This document shows, piece after piece, positions 8,257 to 18,052 of a stretch of 64,000 bases of DNA (positions are counted from its first letter, which is position 1; each line of letters opens with the position of its first letter). Under the pieces are notes generated by a model, which ran no database searches, was not told where the DNA came from, and saw only the letters and a list, made by a program, of their open reading frames with translations. The DNA is taken from positions 124,001 through 188,000 of the forward strand of contig NZ_FQYR01000004.1 in assembly GCF_900141815.1 (NCBI RefSeq), written 5' to 3'. A program made the translations under genes and the position numbers. Source of the DNA: Rubritalea squalenifaciens DSM 18772. Its GTDB lineage: Bacteria > Verrucomicrobiota > Verrucomicrobiia > Verrucomicrobiales > Akkermansiaceae.

Positions 8257-9696
8257 ATGTGTATGAACCATTGCTGTAGAGTTAGTTTTCAAAATGTCCT
8301 CGGATCTGTCCTGGTGCTGATAAGCGTGAGTAGCTGCACGATGGTAGGACCGGATTATCACTCGCCTAACACGGTGACACCGGACAAGTGGCACCAGAGT
8401 TTGCCGGGAGCGACGAGTTCTAACCGGGCTGAGATTCAGGCTTGGTGGCGCAATTACAACGATTCCAAACTGAACCGCTTGATAGGCTTAGCAGAAGGGA
8501 AGAACCTGACTCTGGCACAGGCTAAGGAAAGGATAGAGCAGGCTAGAGCGGCGCGCACAGTGGCACGCAGCGGACTATTTCCCTTCGTTGATGGTACAGG
8601 TGGCTACACCCGCAGCCGAACGACTGAGAATGGAAGCTCATCCTTTGGAGGCGTAAGTTCGGATACCTACTCGCTGGGCTTTGATACGGGGTGGGAGATT
8701 GATTTCTGGGGGAGAAACAGACGATTGGTGGAAGCGGCTGCTGCGAATGAGGCGGCTTCAGTGGAATTCATGAGAGATGCTTTGGTTTCGCTCTACGCAG
8801 AAGTCGCGGTGACTTACCTCGAGATTCGTACGGTGGAGGAACGTATCCAGATCACGCGGAGGAATTTAGGAACTCAGAAAGATTCCGTGAAGCTGGCCCA
8901 GGAGAGACTGGATGCCGGTTTGGTGCCGGAGCAGGATGTTACTCAGGCGCAGGCGAATCAGGCCAATACAGAGGCGACCATACCTCAGCTCAGGCAGCAA
9001 AGAGCGGCAGCACTCAGTCGCTTGGCGGTCTTGCTGGGAATGTACCCGGGTGAGGTAGACCGCTTGATAGGCACCAGTGCCAAGATCCCGATGCCCGCCA
9101 AATCCGTGACGAGAGGTTTGCCAGCGGATCTCTTGAGAGCCAGGCCCGACCTGCGTGCTGCCGAGCGAAGCCTGGCTGCCGCGACAGCTAACATCGGGGT
9201 GCAGAAGGCTGAGCTTTATCCTCAATTCACCTTGGGGGGCACCTTTGCCTTGCAGGCGGCGAGCTCCAGAGACGTGCTGGAATCAGGGTCTCGCAACTAT
9301 GGCTTTGGTCCAGGCTTCCGCTGGCAGCTGTTCTCCGCTGGTCGGGTGAAGAGCTTGGTAAAGATTGAAGAATCGCGAACCCGGGAAGCCTATCACGCTT
9401 ATGAGAATGCGGTGCTAACCGCGGTTTCCGAAGTGGAGAGTTCGATGGCTGAACTATCGGAAGAGCGCAATCGTCTGGCTGCTCTCGACCGCGCCCTGGA
9501 GGCTGCAAAGAAGAGTAATGATTTGATCAAGCGCAACTACAAGAACGGCTTGGTACCTTTCCAGAATGTTCTCGATGCTGAACGCGTGGTTCTCCAGACA
9601 GAGGATAACCGAGCATTCAGCCGAGGAAAAATCGCAGCGGCCTACGCCCGGCTATACAAAGCCCTAGGTGGAGGCGCTCGTGTCCAATCCAAATAA
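8257..9696 (+). CDS. RND efflux outer-membrane lipoprotein, TolC/NodT type
   Basis: A 479-residue outer-membrane channel subunit. The lipoprotein signal has its Cys in SVSSCTMVGPDY near residue 28, then the conserved GPDYxxP-like start and two repeated helical-barrel halves. Typical motifs are WWRNYND, LAQERLDAGLVPEQDV and LPADLLRARPDLRAAERSL. ATG 8257 or 8263 are both possible; the latter gives MNHCCRVSF. It is the first gene of a three-component pump with the fusion protein 15 bases downstream. It exports small molecules across both membranes. Confidence 0.93.
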   Translation: MCMNHCCRVSFQNVLGSVLVLISVSSCTMVGPDYHSPNTVTPDKWHQSLPGATSSNRAEIQAWWRNYNDSKLNRLIGLAEGKNLTLAQAKERIEQARAARTVARSGLFPFVDGTGGYTRSRTTENGSSSFGGVSSDTYSLGFDTGWEIDFWGRNRRLVEAAAANEAASVEFMRDALVSLYAEVAVTYLEIRTVEERIQITRRNLGTQKDSVKLAQERLDAGLVPEQDVTQAQANQANTEATIPQLRQQRAAALSRLAVLLGMYPGEVDRLIGTSAKIPMPAKSVTRGLPADLLRARPDLRAAERSLAAATANIGVQKAELYPQFTLGGTFALQAASSRDVLESGSRNYGFGPGFRWQLFSAGRVKSLVKIEESRTREAYHAYENAVLTAVSEVESSMAELSEERNRLAALDRALEAAKKSNDLIKRNYKNGLVPFQNVLDAERVVLQTEDNRAFSRGKIAAAYARLYKALGGGARVQSK

Positions 9697-9711
9697 CCTA
9701 CCCACCATACC

Positions 9712-10908
9712 ATGAGTCACTTCAGCAAAACTCTCCCCCTCAGTCTGCTGTTAGCTGTTAGCTGTCTAAATTCCTGTAAAAAGGAAGCTCCACCACAAGC
9801 TCCACCACCTTCTCCAGTGACCGTGGCTAATCCTGATTTGCGGGAGGCGATCGTCTATGCAGAGTTCCCGGCGACCATCGATGCAGACAAGACCATCGAG
9901 ATCCGCGCTCGCGTTCGTGGAGTCATGGAGAAGCAGTACTTTACCGATGGTCAATTGGTGAAAAAAGATGAACAGTTGTTCCTGATAGAGCCGGAGCCCT
10001 ATCAGCAGGCGGTAGATGCCGCTGAGGCTGACCTGAGCAGGGCGAAAGCCGCTCAGGAGCTTGCCCAGAAACGCTATGATCGACTGGCTCAAGCCCTGAA
10101 GCAAAATGCGGTCTCTCAAATTGAGACGGAGATCGCTGCTGCCGAGTTGTCCCAAGCAGCAGCTGGAGTGAAGCAAGCCGAGGCCAAGCTGGAGAATGCC
10201 AAGCTGGACCTCAGCTACACCAAAGTGATTTCCCCGATATCTGGGCGTACTTCCAGAGCGTCTGTGAGTGAGGGGAACTTAGTTGGTTTTGCTGAACCCA
10301 CACTATTGACCACGGTGGTGGATGATACGAGGGTCTATGTGTACTTTGAAGTACCGGAGCGCCAGATGATTCGCTATTTCCATGCGCGTTCTGATGAAGA
10401 TGCTGCCAAGCGATTGAAAGAGCTGAAGATCAGATTGAAGCTGGCTGATGGATCGATCTACGAGAAGACGGGATCGATCGACTTTGTGGATAACCAGATT
10501 GATCCTTCCACGAGGACGAACAAGGTGCGGGCAATATTTCCCAATCCCAAAGGCTTGTTAGCTTCAGGCTTGTACGGTCTGGTGGGGGTGCCGATTTCTC
10601 CTGATCCGGATAAGCCCAAGGAACCCAAGGCTCTGGTGGTTCCGACGGAATCAATCCTGAGAGATATTGCTGGTTCTTTTGTCTGGGTAGTCGGTGAAGG
10701 AAATAAGGTGGAACGACGAGGGGTGGAGCCAGGGAAGATCTTACCACTGGATCAAACCGAAGGGAAAAAGATGAGTGTCATCCTCAAAGGGCTCGATGCA
10801 TCGGATAAGGTGATTGTTGCCGGTCTGCAGCGAGCCAGAGAGGGGGCGGTAGTCGCGCCGCAAGAGGCGCCCAAGCCTGCTATGGAAGAATCTAAGGAGG
10901 GTGAGTGA
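9712..10908 (+). CDS. RND efflux periplasmic membrane-fusion protein
   Basis: A 398-residue HlyD/AcrA-type adaptor. The lipoprotein signal ends in CLNSCKK, so it is probably lipid-anchored. Domains in order: lipoyl half IEIRARVRGVMEKQYFTDGQ, a coiled-coil hairpin (about residues 95-160) rich in Ala/Lys/Glu, second lipoyl half KVISPISGRTSRASVSEGN, beta-barrel, and a membrane-proximal C-terminus. The stop TGA shares a base with the ATG of the pump gene, so the two are translationally coupled. Confidence 0.93.
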   Translation: MSHFSKTLPLSLLLAVSCLNSCKKEAPPQAPPPSPVTVANPDLREAIVYAEFPATIDADKTIEIRARVRGVMEKQYFTDGQLVKKDEQLFLIEPEPYQQAVDAAEADLSRAKAAQELAQKRYDRLAQALKQNAVSQIETEIAAAELSQAAAGVKQAEAKLENAKLDLSYTKVISPISGRTSRASVSEGNLVGFAEPTLLTTVVDDTRVYVYFEVPERQMIRYFHARSDEDAAKRLKELKIRLKLADGSIYEKTGSIDFVDNQIDPSTRTNKVRAIFPNPKGLLASGLYGLVGVPISPDPDKPKEPKALVVPTESILRDIAGSFVWVVGEGNKVERRGVEPGKILPLDQTEGKKMSVILKGLDASDKVIVAGLQRAREGAVVAPQEAPKPAMEESKEGE

Positions 10909-13900
10909 TGTTCAGCGCATTTTTTATCCGACGTCCGGTTTTTGCGGCAGTGATTTCAATCGTCATCGTCGTGCTTGGTGCCATTTCCTTGGTGAGCATG
11001 CCGGTCTCGCGTTATCCAGAGCTGGCTCCCCCCACGATCCAGATCTCTGCGGTGTATCCCGGAGCTGATGCCCAGACCGTGGCGGACGCCGTGGCTGCGA
11101 CGATTGAGAAGGAAGTCAACGGGGTGGAGGGGATGCTCTATATGAGCTCCGTGAGTGCGAATGATGGTTCGATGAACCTGACGGTAACCTTTGAACCGGG
11201 CACGGATCTGGATATTGCCAACGTCTTGGTGCAAAACCGGGTGACCAAGGCCGAGCCACGTTTGCCTAACGAGGTGCAGCGTACTGGGGTGACCGTGAGA
11301 AAACGCTCCACCGATACGGTGATGTTCATTGGTTTGACTTCGCCAAATGGGACATATGATGCGGCTTTCCTTTCAAACTATGCCAACCTGAACGTACGTG
11401 ATGAATTGCTCCGGGTGGAGGGTGTGGGGGATGTGATGGTCTTTGGTGCTGGCGAGTTTGCCATGCGCCTTTGGTTAGACCCTGATCTGCTAAGGGCGAG
11501 AAATCTCTCAGCGAATGAAGTGGTGGATGCCGTGCGTGAGCAAAATATCCAGGTGGCTGCTGGTAGAGTGGGGGCGGCTCCCAGTCCGGCGGGGACAGCC
11601 TACGAGTACGTGCTGAGTACTCAGGGGTGGCTGGCGACAGTGGAAGAGTTTGAAAATATTGTCGTCCGCACGGAGGGCGATGGTGGCTCAATCCGCCTTC
11701 GTGATGTGGCGAGAGTGGAGCTGGGTTCAGATACTTATAATTTTAAATCACGCCTGAATGGTGAGGAGTCATGTACTATGGCGATTTATCAGATCCCGGG
11801 GTCCAATCTGATCGATGTGGCCGCAGGGGTACGTGAGAAACTGGCTGAGCTGGAGAAAGCCTTCCCCGAGGATGTGGCGAACAAGGTCGTGTACGATTCC
11901 ACTGCCGTGATCAATGCTTCGATCAAAGAGGTGGTGATCACGCTTTTTGCCACGCTCGTGCTGGTGGTGCTGACGGTCTATATATTCTTGCAGAGTCTTA
12001 GGGCGACACTGGTACCCTTGGTGACGATTCCGGTTTCCTTGATTGGTTCTTTCACCGTGTTGCTGGCACTGGGCTTCTCCTTAAATATTCTCACCCTGTT
12101 TGGTTTAGTTCTCGTGATTGGTATTGTGGTGGATGACGCGATCATTGTGGTAGAGAACGCGACGGTTCACCTGGAGAAAGGTCTGCCAGCCAAAGAGGCG
12201 GCGATCGAGGCCATGAAGGAGGTCTCCGGCCCCGTGGTGGCGACGACTTTGGTGCTGTTGTCGGTCTTCGTGCCTACGGTGATTCTTTCTGGGATTACGG
12301 GAACCATGTTTAAGCAGTTCGCTATCACGATTTCGGTGGCGACTGTATTCAGCTCTATCAATGCGCTTACACTGAGTCCTGCACTCTGTGGTATCTTGCT
12401 CAAGAAAAGCGAGGGTGAGCCTCGGGGTATTTTCAAGTGGTTCAACAAGACGGTGGAGAGCTGTAACAGCTTCTATCGAGTACTCGTGAGAGGTGTGATC
12501 AAAGTGGCTTTGTTGGGCGTGATTGCTTATGTGGGGGTGACTTATCTTGCGGTGAAAGGTTTGGGGGGATTGCCCACAGGATTCGTGCCGCAGGAGGATG
12601 AAGGGTATTGCATGGTCGGGGTACAGCTTCCGGATGGTGCCACACTGGAGCGGACCTCTGATGTGATGAAGCAGGTGGACCAAGTGGCCAAAAGCATTCC
12701 CGAGATTGTGGATTGTCTCACGATCACAGGTTATTCTGTGGTGGATGGTGCAGCCTCCGCGAATACAGGCTTTGCCGTGATTACCTTTAAATCATGGGAT
12801 GAAAGGGGGGCTCCGGAGCAGCACCAGACCGCGCTGTTAGCAAAGCTGCAGAAAGGACTCATGGGGATTCAAGAGGGGGGAGCTTATGCCTTCCCGATGC
12901 CCTCACTCCCCGGAGTTGGGGTGTCCGGCGGCTTTACCTACATGCTGCAAGATAAGCAGGGTGCTGGGGCGGAGCAGCTCCAAGCCGTGGCGACTGAGAT
13001 GATCGCTGGCGCCAATCAAGATGCCCGCCTGAACTCGGTGCGTACGACTTACCGGGCCAGTGTGCCACAGATCTTTGTGAATATTGACCGCGAGCAGGTT
13101 AAAAGGACGGGAACCTCCATGACTGCAGTGAATGAGACCATGCAGACCTATTTAGGGTCCACGTATGTGAATGACTTTTCCTTATTTGGGCGTGTCTTCA
13201 AGGTGACGGCTCAGGCGGATGCACCATTCCGGGCAGAGCCATCGGATATCAATTCTCTGCAGGTGCGAGGAGCGGACGGGAAGATGATTCCTCTGGGGGC
13301 CGTGGCCGAGCTGGAGGAAATTCTGGGGCCTCAGACGGTGGTGCGCTTTAACATGATGCCTTCGGTCAAAATCATGGGGAACCCCGCCCCGGGAGTGAGC
13401 TCAGGTGCAGCTATGAATACGATGGAGCAGCTGTCTGAGCAGGTTCTTCCCCAGAGCATGGGCTATTCATGGTCCGAGCTTTCCTTCCAGGAGAAGCTGG
13501 CAGCGGGGAGTGGACTGGGGATGGTCTTTGGCTTTGCGATCCTAATGGCCTATCTGGTTTTGGCTGCTCAGTATGAAAGCTGGACCTTGCCTGTATCTGT
13601 TTGTCTCTCGGTGCCGCTTGCTCTCTTGGGTGCGGTGGCTGCTGTGATGATACGAGATATGGAGAACAACGTGTATACCCAGATCGGTATCATTCTCCTG
13701 ATCGCCTTATCGACCAAGACGGCCATCTTGATCACCGAATTTGCCAAGGTGAAGCGGGATGAAGGTATGAGTCTTAAAGATTCGGCGACCGAGGCGGTGA
13801 AGCTCCGTTTCCGTGCGGTAATGATGACTGCGCTCTCGTTCATCCTAGGTGTTCTGCCCCTACTGATCGCGTCTGGGGCTGGAGCGGAATCCCGCAAGGT

Positions 13901-14045
13901 GCTTGGTACGGCGGTCTTTGGTGGCATGCTGGCGGCCACCTTGCTCAGTATGATTGCTGTGCCACTCCTCTACTACGTGATTCAGGGAATGGTCGAGAAA
14001 GTGACGGGCAAGGCTGAGAAGGAAATTCCAACTGACGAGTCATGA
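10908..14045 (+). CDS. RND efflux pump, HAE1/AcrB family
   Basis: A 1045-residue inner-membrane drug/proton antiporter, normal length for the family. It starts MFSAFFIRRPVFA as AcrB-like pumps do and has two repeats of one plus five membrane segments with large periplasmic porter domains. The proton-relay Asp pair is present in segment 4 (GIVVDDAIIVVENA, about residue 405). A Lys of the relay is visible in segment 10 (ALSTKTAILITEFAK). The ATG at 10908, preceded by AAGGAGGGTGAG, is preferred to the GTG at 10905. It overlaps the downstream ion-channel gene. Confidence 0.95.
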   Translation: MFSAFFIRRPVFAAVISIVIVVLGAISLVSMPVSRYPELAPPTIQISAVYPGADAQTVADAVAATIEKEVNGVEGMLYMSSVSANDGSMNLTVTFEPGTDLDIANVLVQNRVTKAEPRLPNEVQRTGVTVRKRSTDTVMFIGLTSPNGTYDAAFLSNYANLNVRDELLRVEGVGDVMVFGAGEFAMRLWLDPDLLRARNLSANEVVDAVREQNIQVAAGRVGAAPSPAGTAYEYVLSTQGWLATVEEFENIVVRTEGDGGSIRLRDVARVELGSDTYNFKSRLNGEESCTMAIYQIPGSNLIDVAAGVREKLAELEKAFPEDVANKVVYDSTAVINASIKEVVITLFATLVLVVLTVYIFLQSLRATLVPLVTIPVSLIGSFTVLLALGFSLNILTLFGLVLVIGIVVDDAIIVVENATVHLEKGLPAKEAAIEAMKEVSGPVVATTLVLLSVFVPTVILSGITGTMFKQFAITISVATVFSSINALTLSPALCGILLKKSEGEPRGIFKWFNKTVESCNSFYRVLVRGVIKVALLGVIAYVGVTYLAVKGLGGLPTGFVPQEDEGYCMVGVQLPDGATLERTSDVMKQVDQVAKSIPEIVDCLTITGYSVVDGAASANTGFAVITFKSWDERGAPEQHQTALLAKLQKGLMGIQEGGAYAFPMPSLPGVGVSGGFTYMLQDKQGAGAEQLQAVATEMIAGANQDARLNSVRTTYRASVPQIFVNIDREQVKRTGTSMTAVNETMQTYLGSTYVNDFSLFGRVFKVTAQADAPFRAEPSDINSLQVRGADGKMIPLGAVAELEEILGPQTVVRFNMMPSVKIMGNPAPGVSSGAAMNTMEQLSEQVLPQSMGYSWSELSFQEKLAAGSGLGMVFGFAILMAYLVLAAQYESWTLPVSVCLSVPLALLGAVAAVMIRDMENNVYTQIGIILLIALSTKTAILITEFAKVKRDEGMSLKDSATEAVKLRFRAVMMTALSFILGVLPLLIASGAGAESRKVLGTAVFGGMLAATLLSMIAVPLLYYVIQGMVEKVTGKAEKEIPTDES

Positions 14046-14698
14046 TGGACAGGAAACGGCTTGGGAAATCTGGTGGGCTGTTAGTCGGGCTGTTGCTTCT
14101 TATTCTGATTTCTGGGGTTTCTCCCGGAGGGAATGGCTATCTGCTGGATCTACTGATCTGGGTTTATTACCTGCTGGTATTCTGTATTGGCGGCTATCTG
14201 CTGTCAGCGAGCAAACATTGGCTGAAAGTATCCCTGTGTCTGGCGATTCCTACTTTCTTGATAGGTGTTCTTAGTTCAGTGGTGGAGCCTAGTATGACAC
14301 TGCGGCTTGTGGCGCACTCTGGGGCACTGCTCTTGCAGGCTTTGATGATTCTCGTGGTCATCAAGTTTTCTCTCTTCGATGAGACTTCTGGTGAAATAGG
14401 TCGGCTGGTGGCAGGCGTCTGCGGCTATCTGATCTTTGCCCTGCTCTGTGCTAACTTATATGGGATCTGTGAGACGGTCTTGCCTGGAGGTTTCCATAGC
14501 AATGACGGTAGGCCGGTAACCGAGGAAAGTGGAACGCTGCTCTATTTCAGCTTGGTTACCCTGACGACTCTGGGATACGGAGATATCTCTCCGGCCACCA
14601 ATTTGACTCGAACGCTATCGGCGCTGGAAGCGGTATTAGGATCACTCTATCTGGTGATCTTCATTGCGTCACTCATTCCACGCAAAGGAGGAAAGTAG
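14042..14698 (+). CDS. small ion channel with potassium-type pore
   Basis: A 218-residue membrane protein with about five hydrophobic segments before a pore loop. The sequence TLTTLGYGDISPATNLTR near 180-197 matches the selectivity filter of potassium channels (T-x-G-Y-G-D). There is no voltage-sensor Arg ladder and no cytosolic RCK domain. Its ATG overlaps the stop of the RND pump gene (ATGA type), so it belongs to the efflux operon. The pairing may balance membrane potential during proton-driven export; that is inference. It converges on yicC with a 3-base gap. Confidence 0.8.
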   Translation: MMDRKRLGKSGGLLVGLLLLILISGVSPGGNGYLLDLLIWVYYLLVFCIGGYLLSASKHWLKVSLCLAIPTFLIGVLSSVVEPSMTLRLVAHSGALLLQALMILVVIKFSLFDETSGEIGRLVAGVCGYLIFALLCANLYGICETVLPGGFHSNDGRPVTEESGTLLYFSLVTLTTLGYGDISPATNLTRTLSALEAVLGSLYLVIFIASLIPRKGGK

Positions 14699-14701
14699 AG
14701 C

Positions 14702-15577
14702 TTACTCGACGTTCTGGATTTGCTCGCGGACTTTTTCCAGCTCGGTCTTGGACTTGACCACGTGCTGGGCGAGTTGGGCGTCGTTAGCCTTGGAGCCGAT
14801 CGTGTTGAACTCACGGTTGATTTCCTGACAAAGGAAGTCAAGTGAGCGCCCGACAGGGGCATTCGTATCCAGATACTCGCGGAATTTGGCAAAGTGGGAA
14901 TGGAGGCGAGTGATTTCCTCCGTGATATCACAGCGCTCGGCAAAGATGCCGATCTCCTTGAGCACGCGGTCATCAGCCAGATCGATCTCCAGGCCACTTT
15001 CGCGAAGGCGCATGTGAAGATTGTCCCGGTAGCGTTTGACGACGCTTGGGGCACGCTCGGTGATGGCTGCTACCTCCTGCTCGAGGGTTTCGATACGAGT
15101 CAGCGTATCTTTCTTAAGGTCATCACCTTCACGTGTACGCATCTCGACCAATTTCTCCACAGCCTCTTGCAGGGCTGGGAAGAGGGCTTCACGGATCAGA
15201 TCCAGCGAGAGATTGTCCTCATCGAATCGGATGATGTCAGGCACTCGGAGAATATCAGAAGAGGTGATTTCCAGAGGGTGGCCAATGTCGTGGCTGAGGG
15301 TCTTGAAGGCATCTGATAGGGCCTTGGCACGGGCGGTATCGATCTGAATCGGCGAGGGTGAGTTCTCCGTACGATCGATGGAAATACTGATATTGACCCG
15401 CCCACGAGAGACTGATTCCAAGACATGTTTACGGATTTCCGGCTCAAGTTCCGCATAGGAGCGCGGGAGTTGGACGACGACCTCTCCCTGCTTGCGGTTC
15501 ACAGAGCTGGCCTCGACGCTAGCTACAATGCTGTCAGTGGCGTGCGAGGCACGGCCGAAACCTGTCATGGATTTCAT
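14702..15577 (-). CDS. yicC: YicC/YloC family endoribonuclease
   Basis: A 291-residue protein with the typical start MKSMTGFGRASH and C-terminal signature GRSLDFLCQEINREFNTIGSKA, then a final helix KTELEKVREQIQNVE. Members are hexameric endoribonucleases involved in RNA turnover. Full length compared with the family (about 290 residues). It lies downstream of tatC on the same strand, 37 bases away. Confidence 0.93.
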   Translation of the reverse strand: MKSMTGFGRASHATDSIVASVEASSVNRKQGEVVVQLPRSYAELEPEIRKHVLESVSRGRVNISISIDRTENSPSPIQIDTARAKALSDAFKTLSHDIGHPLEITSSDILRVPDIIRFDEDNLSLDLIREALFPALQEAVEKLVEMRTREGDDLKKDTLTRIETLEQEVAAITERAPSVVKRYRDNLHMRLRESGLEIDLADDRVLKEIGIFAERCDITEEITRLHSHFAKFREYLDTNAPVGRSLDFLCQEINREFNTIGSKANDAQLAQHVVKSKTELEKVREQIQNVE

Positions 15578-15614
15578 AGAATAATCTAACTCTTCTGGGG
15601 TTTAAAAAGAGATT

Positions 15615-17135
15615 TTAGCGTGGATTGTTCGGGTTGAAAAGATCTCCTTGTGGGTCATCGTCACTATCTTCATCGTCAGAGCTTTCCTCTTCATCAGGGC
15701 TGTCAGCCTCTTCAGAATGCTCTTCGTCAGCACTGGCTCCAGGATTGTAATCGATCTCGTAGGGATCATAGAGGTCAGAGGCATCTGACTGATGACCGAA
15801 GGCTCTAGGCGCATCATCATCATTGTCTTCCTCAAGACCTTCGACCACGCCGTCGTCGATTTCTTCCCCTTCATCCTCATCTTGCTCGGCAGGATCTTGG
15901 TCGAAATATGCAGGGTCGTAGTCGTCCTCGTAGGTGCGGTACGGAAGGTGCTCTTCATCCTCATCTTCTGAGCCTGCTGCGACAACGCCAGCGGCAGGCG
16001 CAATGCGTGGAGTTGCCTCATTTTCGCGAGCGTAATGGGATGTCTCTTCCTCTTCTTCGGCGATCTCTTTCTTACGCTGTAAGAAGGCCAGCCAGATACA
16101 GATCTCATAGAGGAGGATCATAGGCACGGATAGCATGGAAAGAGTGAGCGCATCTCCTGTCGGGGTGATGATTGCCGCAATTACTACGATAGAAACAATG
16201 GCGTAGCTGCGGGTGTTGCTCATGGAAGTGTAATCAAGCAGGCCGATCTTGACGAGAGTCATTACGACTACAGGAAGCTCGAACGCTAGGCCGAAGATCA
16301 GAGTGAACTGGGTGGCGAATGTGATATAGTCACCGATACGCCATTCGTTCTCTACCCCCATGGAGGATGAGTAGGTGTAGAAGAAGTCCAGGGCTTCAGG
16401 AAGCACCCAGAAATAGCAGAACAGGACACCTGTCAGGAAAAGGCCAAAGCCGATGACCATGGCTGGCCAGAGTGCTTTCTTTTCATTTTCTTTGAGGCCG
16501 GGAAGGATGAATTGCAGGGTGAAATAAAGCAGGAATGGGAAGGAGACGATGATACCGGCAAAGAAGGCCAGCTTCAGGGACAGCATGAAGGTTTCTGTAG
16601 GTTTCAGAGAGCGCATGTAGACGACGTTGTTCTTGGCGCCCACGGTCGCGTTAGGTCCTTTCTCAAGGAGCAGAAGCACGGTGTCTTTTTTCTTCTGGTC
16701 GGTATCGGGGAGATTCTTGATGAACTCCGGTCGTTTCTCGGCATCCGGAATAGCGAGTGCGGCTCGATAGTAGGCAGCGCATTCCCCGTAGTAGCGCAGC
16801 TCTTCATTGTCGAACTGCTGGAGGTAAAGTTCCTTCTGGGCGTCTGTCAGGCTGGAGGCATTTTGAGCCACCACTTTGGCCTGTTCCCAGACGTCTGGAG
16901 TGATTGTCTCCGGAAGTTTGTCTTGCTGAGATTTCTCCCAGACCACCTCGATAGGGTGACGCAAGACATCCATCAAGGTGTCCTTGAAGACGTAGCAGGC
17001 AATCGTCGAGATAAGGAGGGTGATCACGATTTGGGTGATCATGACGCGTAGGTCTTCCAGGTGCTCGAGAAATGGTTTCTCGAGACCGTCATTCGCTTTG
17101 TCGCGAAGATTGAATGCTTTTTTAAGGAGGAACAT
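15615..17135 (-). CDS. tatC: Sec-independent translocase subunit TatC with enlarged loop and acidic tail
   Basis: TatC binds twin-Arg signal peptides in the inner membrane. The N-terminal FLEHLEDLRVMI and the segments FPFLLYFTLQFILPGLKENE and TFATQFTLIFGLAFELPVVV are characteristic. The protein has 506 residues against about 250 usually. Two parts account for the excess. The first periplasmic loop is enlarged (about residues 52-180, helical and charged). The C-terminal cytosolic tail of roughly 150 residues is dominated by Glu and Asp, apparently disordered. No tatA/tatB lies nearby. Confidence 0.93.
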   Translation of the reverse strand: MFLLKKAFNLRDKANDGLEKPFLEHLEDLRVMITQIVITLLISTIACYVFKDTLMDVLRHPIEVVWEKSQQDKLPETITPDVWEQAKVVAQNASSLTDAQKELYLQQFDNEELRYYGECAAYYRAALAIPDAEKRPEFIKNLPDTDQKKKDTVLLLLEKGPNATVGAKNNVVYMRSLKPTETFMLSLKLAFFAGIIVSFPFLLYFTLQFILPGLKENEKKALWPAMVIGFGLFLTGVLFCYFWVLPEALDFFYTYSSSMGVENEWRIGDYITFATQFTLIFGLAFELPVVVMTLVKIGLLDYTSMSNTRSYAIVSIVVIAAIITPTGDALTLSMLSVPMILLYEICIWLAFLQRKKEIAEEEEETSHYARENEATPRIAPAAGVVAAGSEDEDEEHLPYRTYEDDYDPAYFDQDPAEQDEDEGEEIDDGVVEGLEEDNDDDAPRAFGHQSDASDLYDPYEIDYNPGASADEEHSEEADSPDEEESSDDEDSDDDPQGDLFNPNNPR

Positions 17136-17230
17136 AGTGGGATGGCGTACTTAGCCGAGGAAGTCCTGCGGAAATCTGTTTAGCCCCTGATACTGTGATT
17201 GAACATGGTTTTTTTCGCTGAATCTCTAAC

Positions 17231-17890
17231 CTACTCTGAGGGGATCTCCGTTTCAACAAGATGTGTAAGAGAAGGTATGGTATGAGTCGCGAGGGAGAAA
17301 TCCAGGCATGAGGTCAGTCTGGAGGGGACGGCGATGGTCTGGCAGCCTGCGGCGATAGCGGCTTTGACTCCATTCAGGGAATCCTCGATGACCAGGCAAT
17401 CGGCCGGATCTAGCTCCAGTCTGCGGGCTGCTTCCAGATAAAGGTCAGGGGCCGGTTTGATGCGTGGGGCATCCCCTTTGCAGACGATCGTTTGGGTAAA
17501 CTTGATCAGGTCCAGTTGCTCCAGCCAGCTGTCGACCCAGTCATGAGAGGAAGAGGAAACGACAGCGACAGGAATGCCTTTGTCGCTGAGCAGTTGGAAC
17601 AGTTCGTTGACGCCCGGGAGTGCGACTGGATTTTCCAAGGCAGCCAGGATTTCAACCTGACGAGCCGGGTTGATTGTGTGCCAGTCATAAGACTTGCCGG
17701 TCAGATCCTCGAGGTGCTTCTCAGGAGACCAAGTATCGAAGTCCGAGCCAATGCATTGAACATAGGTCGGGATGGGCAGGTCGTGGCCCTCGGATTTGAA
17801 GAGATCCAGCCAAGTCTGGTAGATCGGCCATTCGGAGTCGAGGATGACTCCATCGAAATCGAAAAGGACTGCTTTTGCTTTAGTGAGCAT
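17231..17890 (-). CDS. HAD-superfamily phosphatase, beta-phosphoglucomutase-like
   Basis: A 219-residue HAD hydrolase. Motif I is LFDFDGVILDS (nucleophile and acid/base Asp), motif II AVVSSSSHDW, motif III Lys in KPAPDLYLEAARRL, and motif IV CLVIEDSLNGVKAA. An alpha-helical C1 cap lies between motifs I and II. The frame stays open upstream to 18109, but the upstream residues look random and motif I follows directly after the ATG at 17890. Substrate cannot be told; sugar phosphates are usual in this subgroup. Confidence 0.88.
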   Translation of the reverse strand: MLTKAKAVLFDFDGVILDSEWPIYQTWLDLFKSEGHDLPIPTYVQCIGSDFDTWSPEKHLEDLTGKSYDWHTINPARQVEILAALENPVALPGVNELFQLLSDKGIPVAVVSSSSHDWVDSWLEQLDLIKFTQTIVCKGDAPRIKPAPDLYLEAARRLELDPADCLVIEDSLNGVKAAIAAGCQTIAVPSRLTSCLDFSLATHTIPSLTHLVETEIPSE

Positions 17891-18052
17891 GGCAGAGCCG
17901 AGGTAGCAGAGGATTTCGGGATGGGGAAGAGAAATACCACTGATTTGCGGCTGTAAGTCAGTGAAGTGGACAGTTTTTGACGGATTGCGGAGTGGAAAAT
18001 GAGGATTAGGTGGGGATTGTAAGAAGAATCTGGTATATATCGTCTCTGATTT

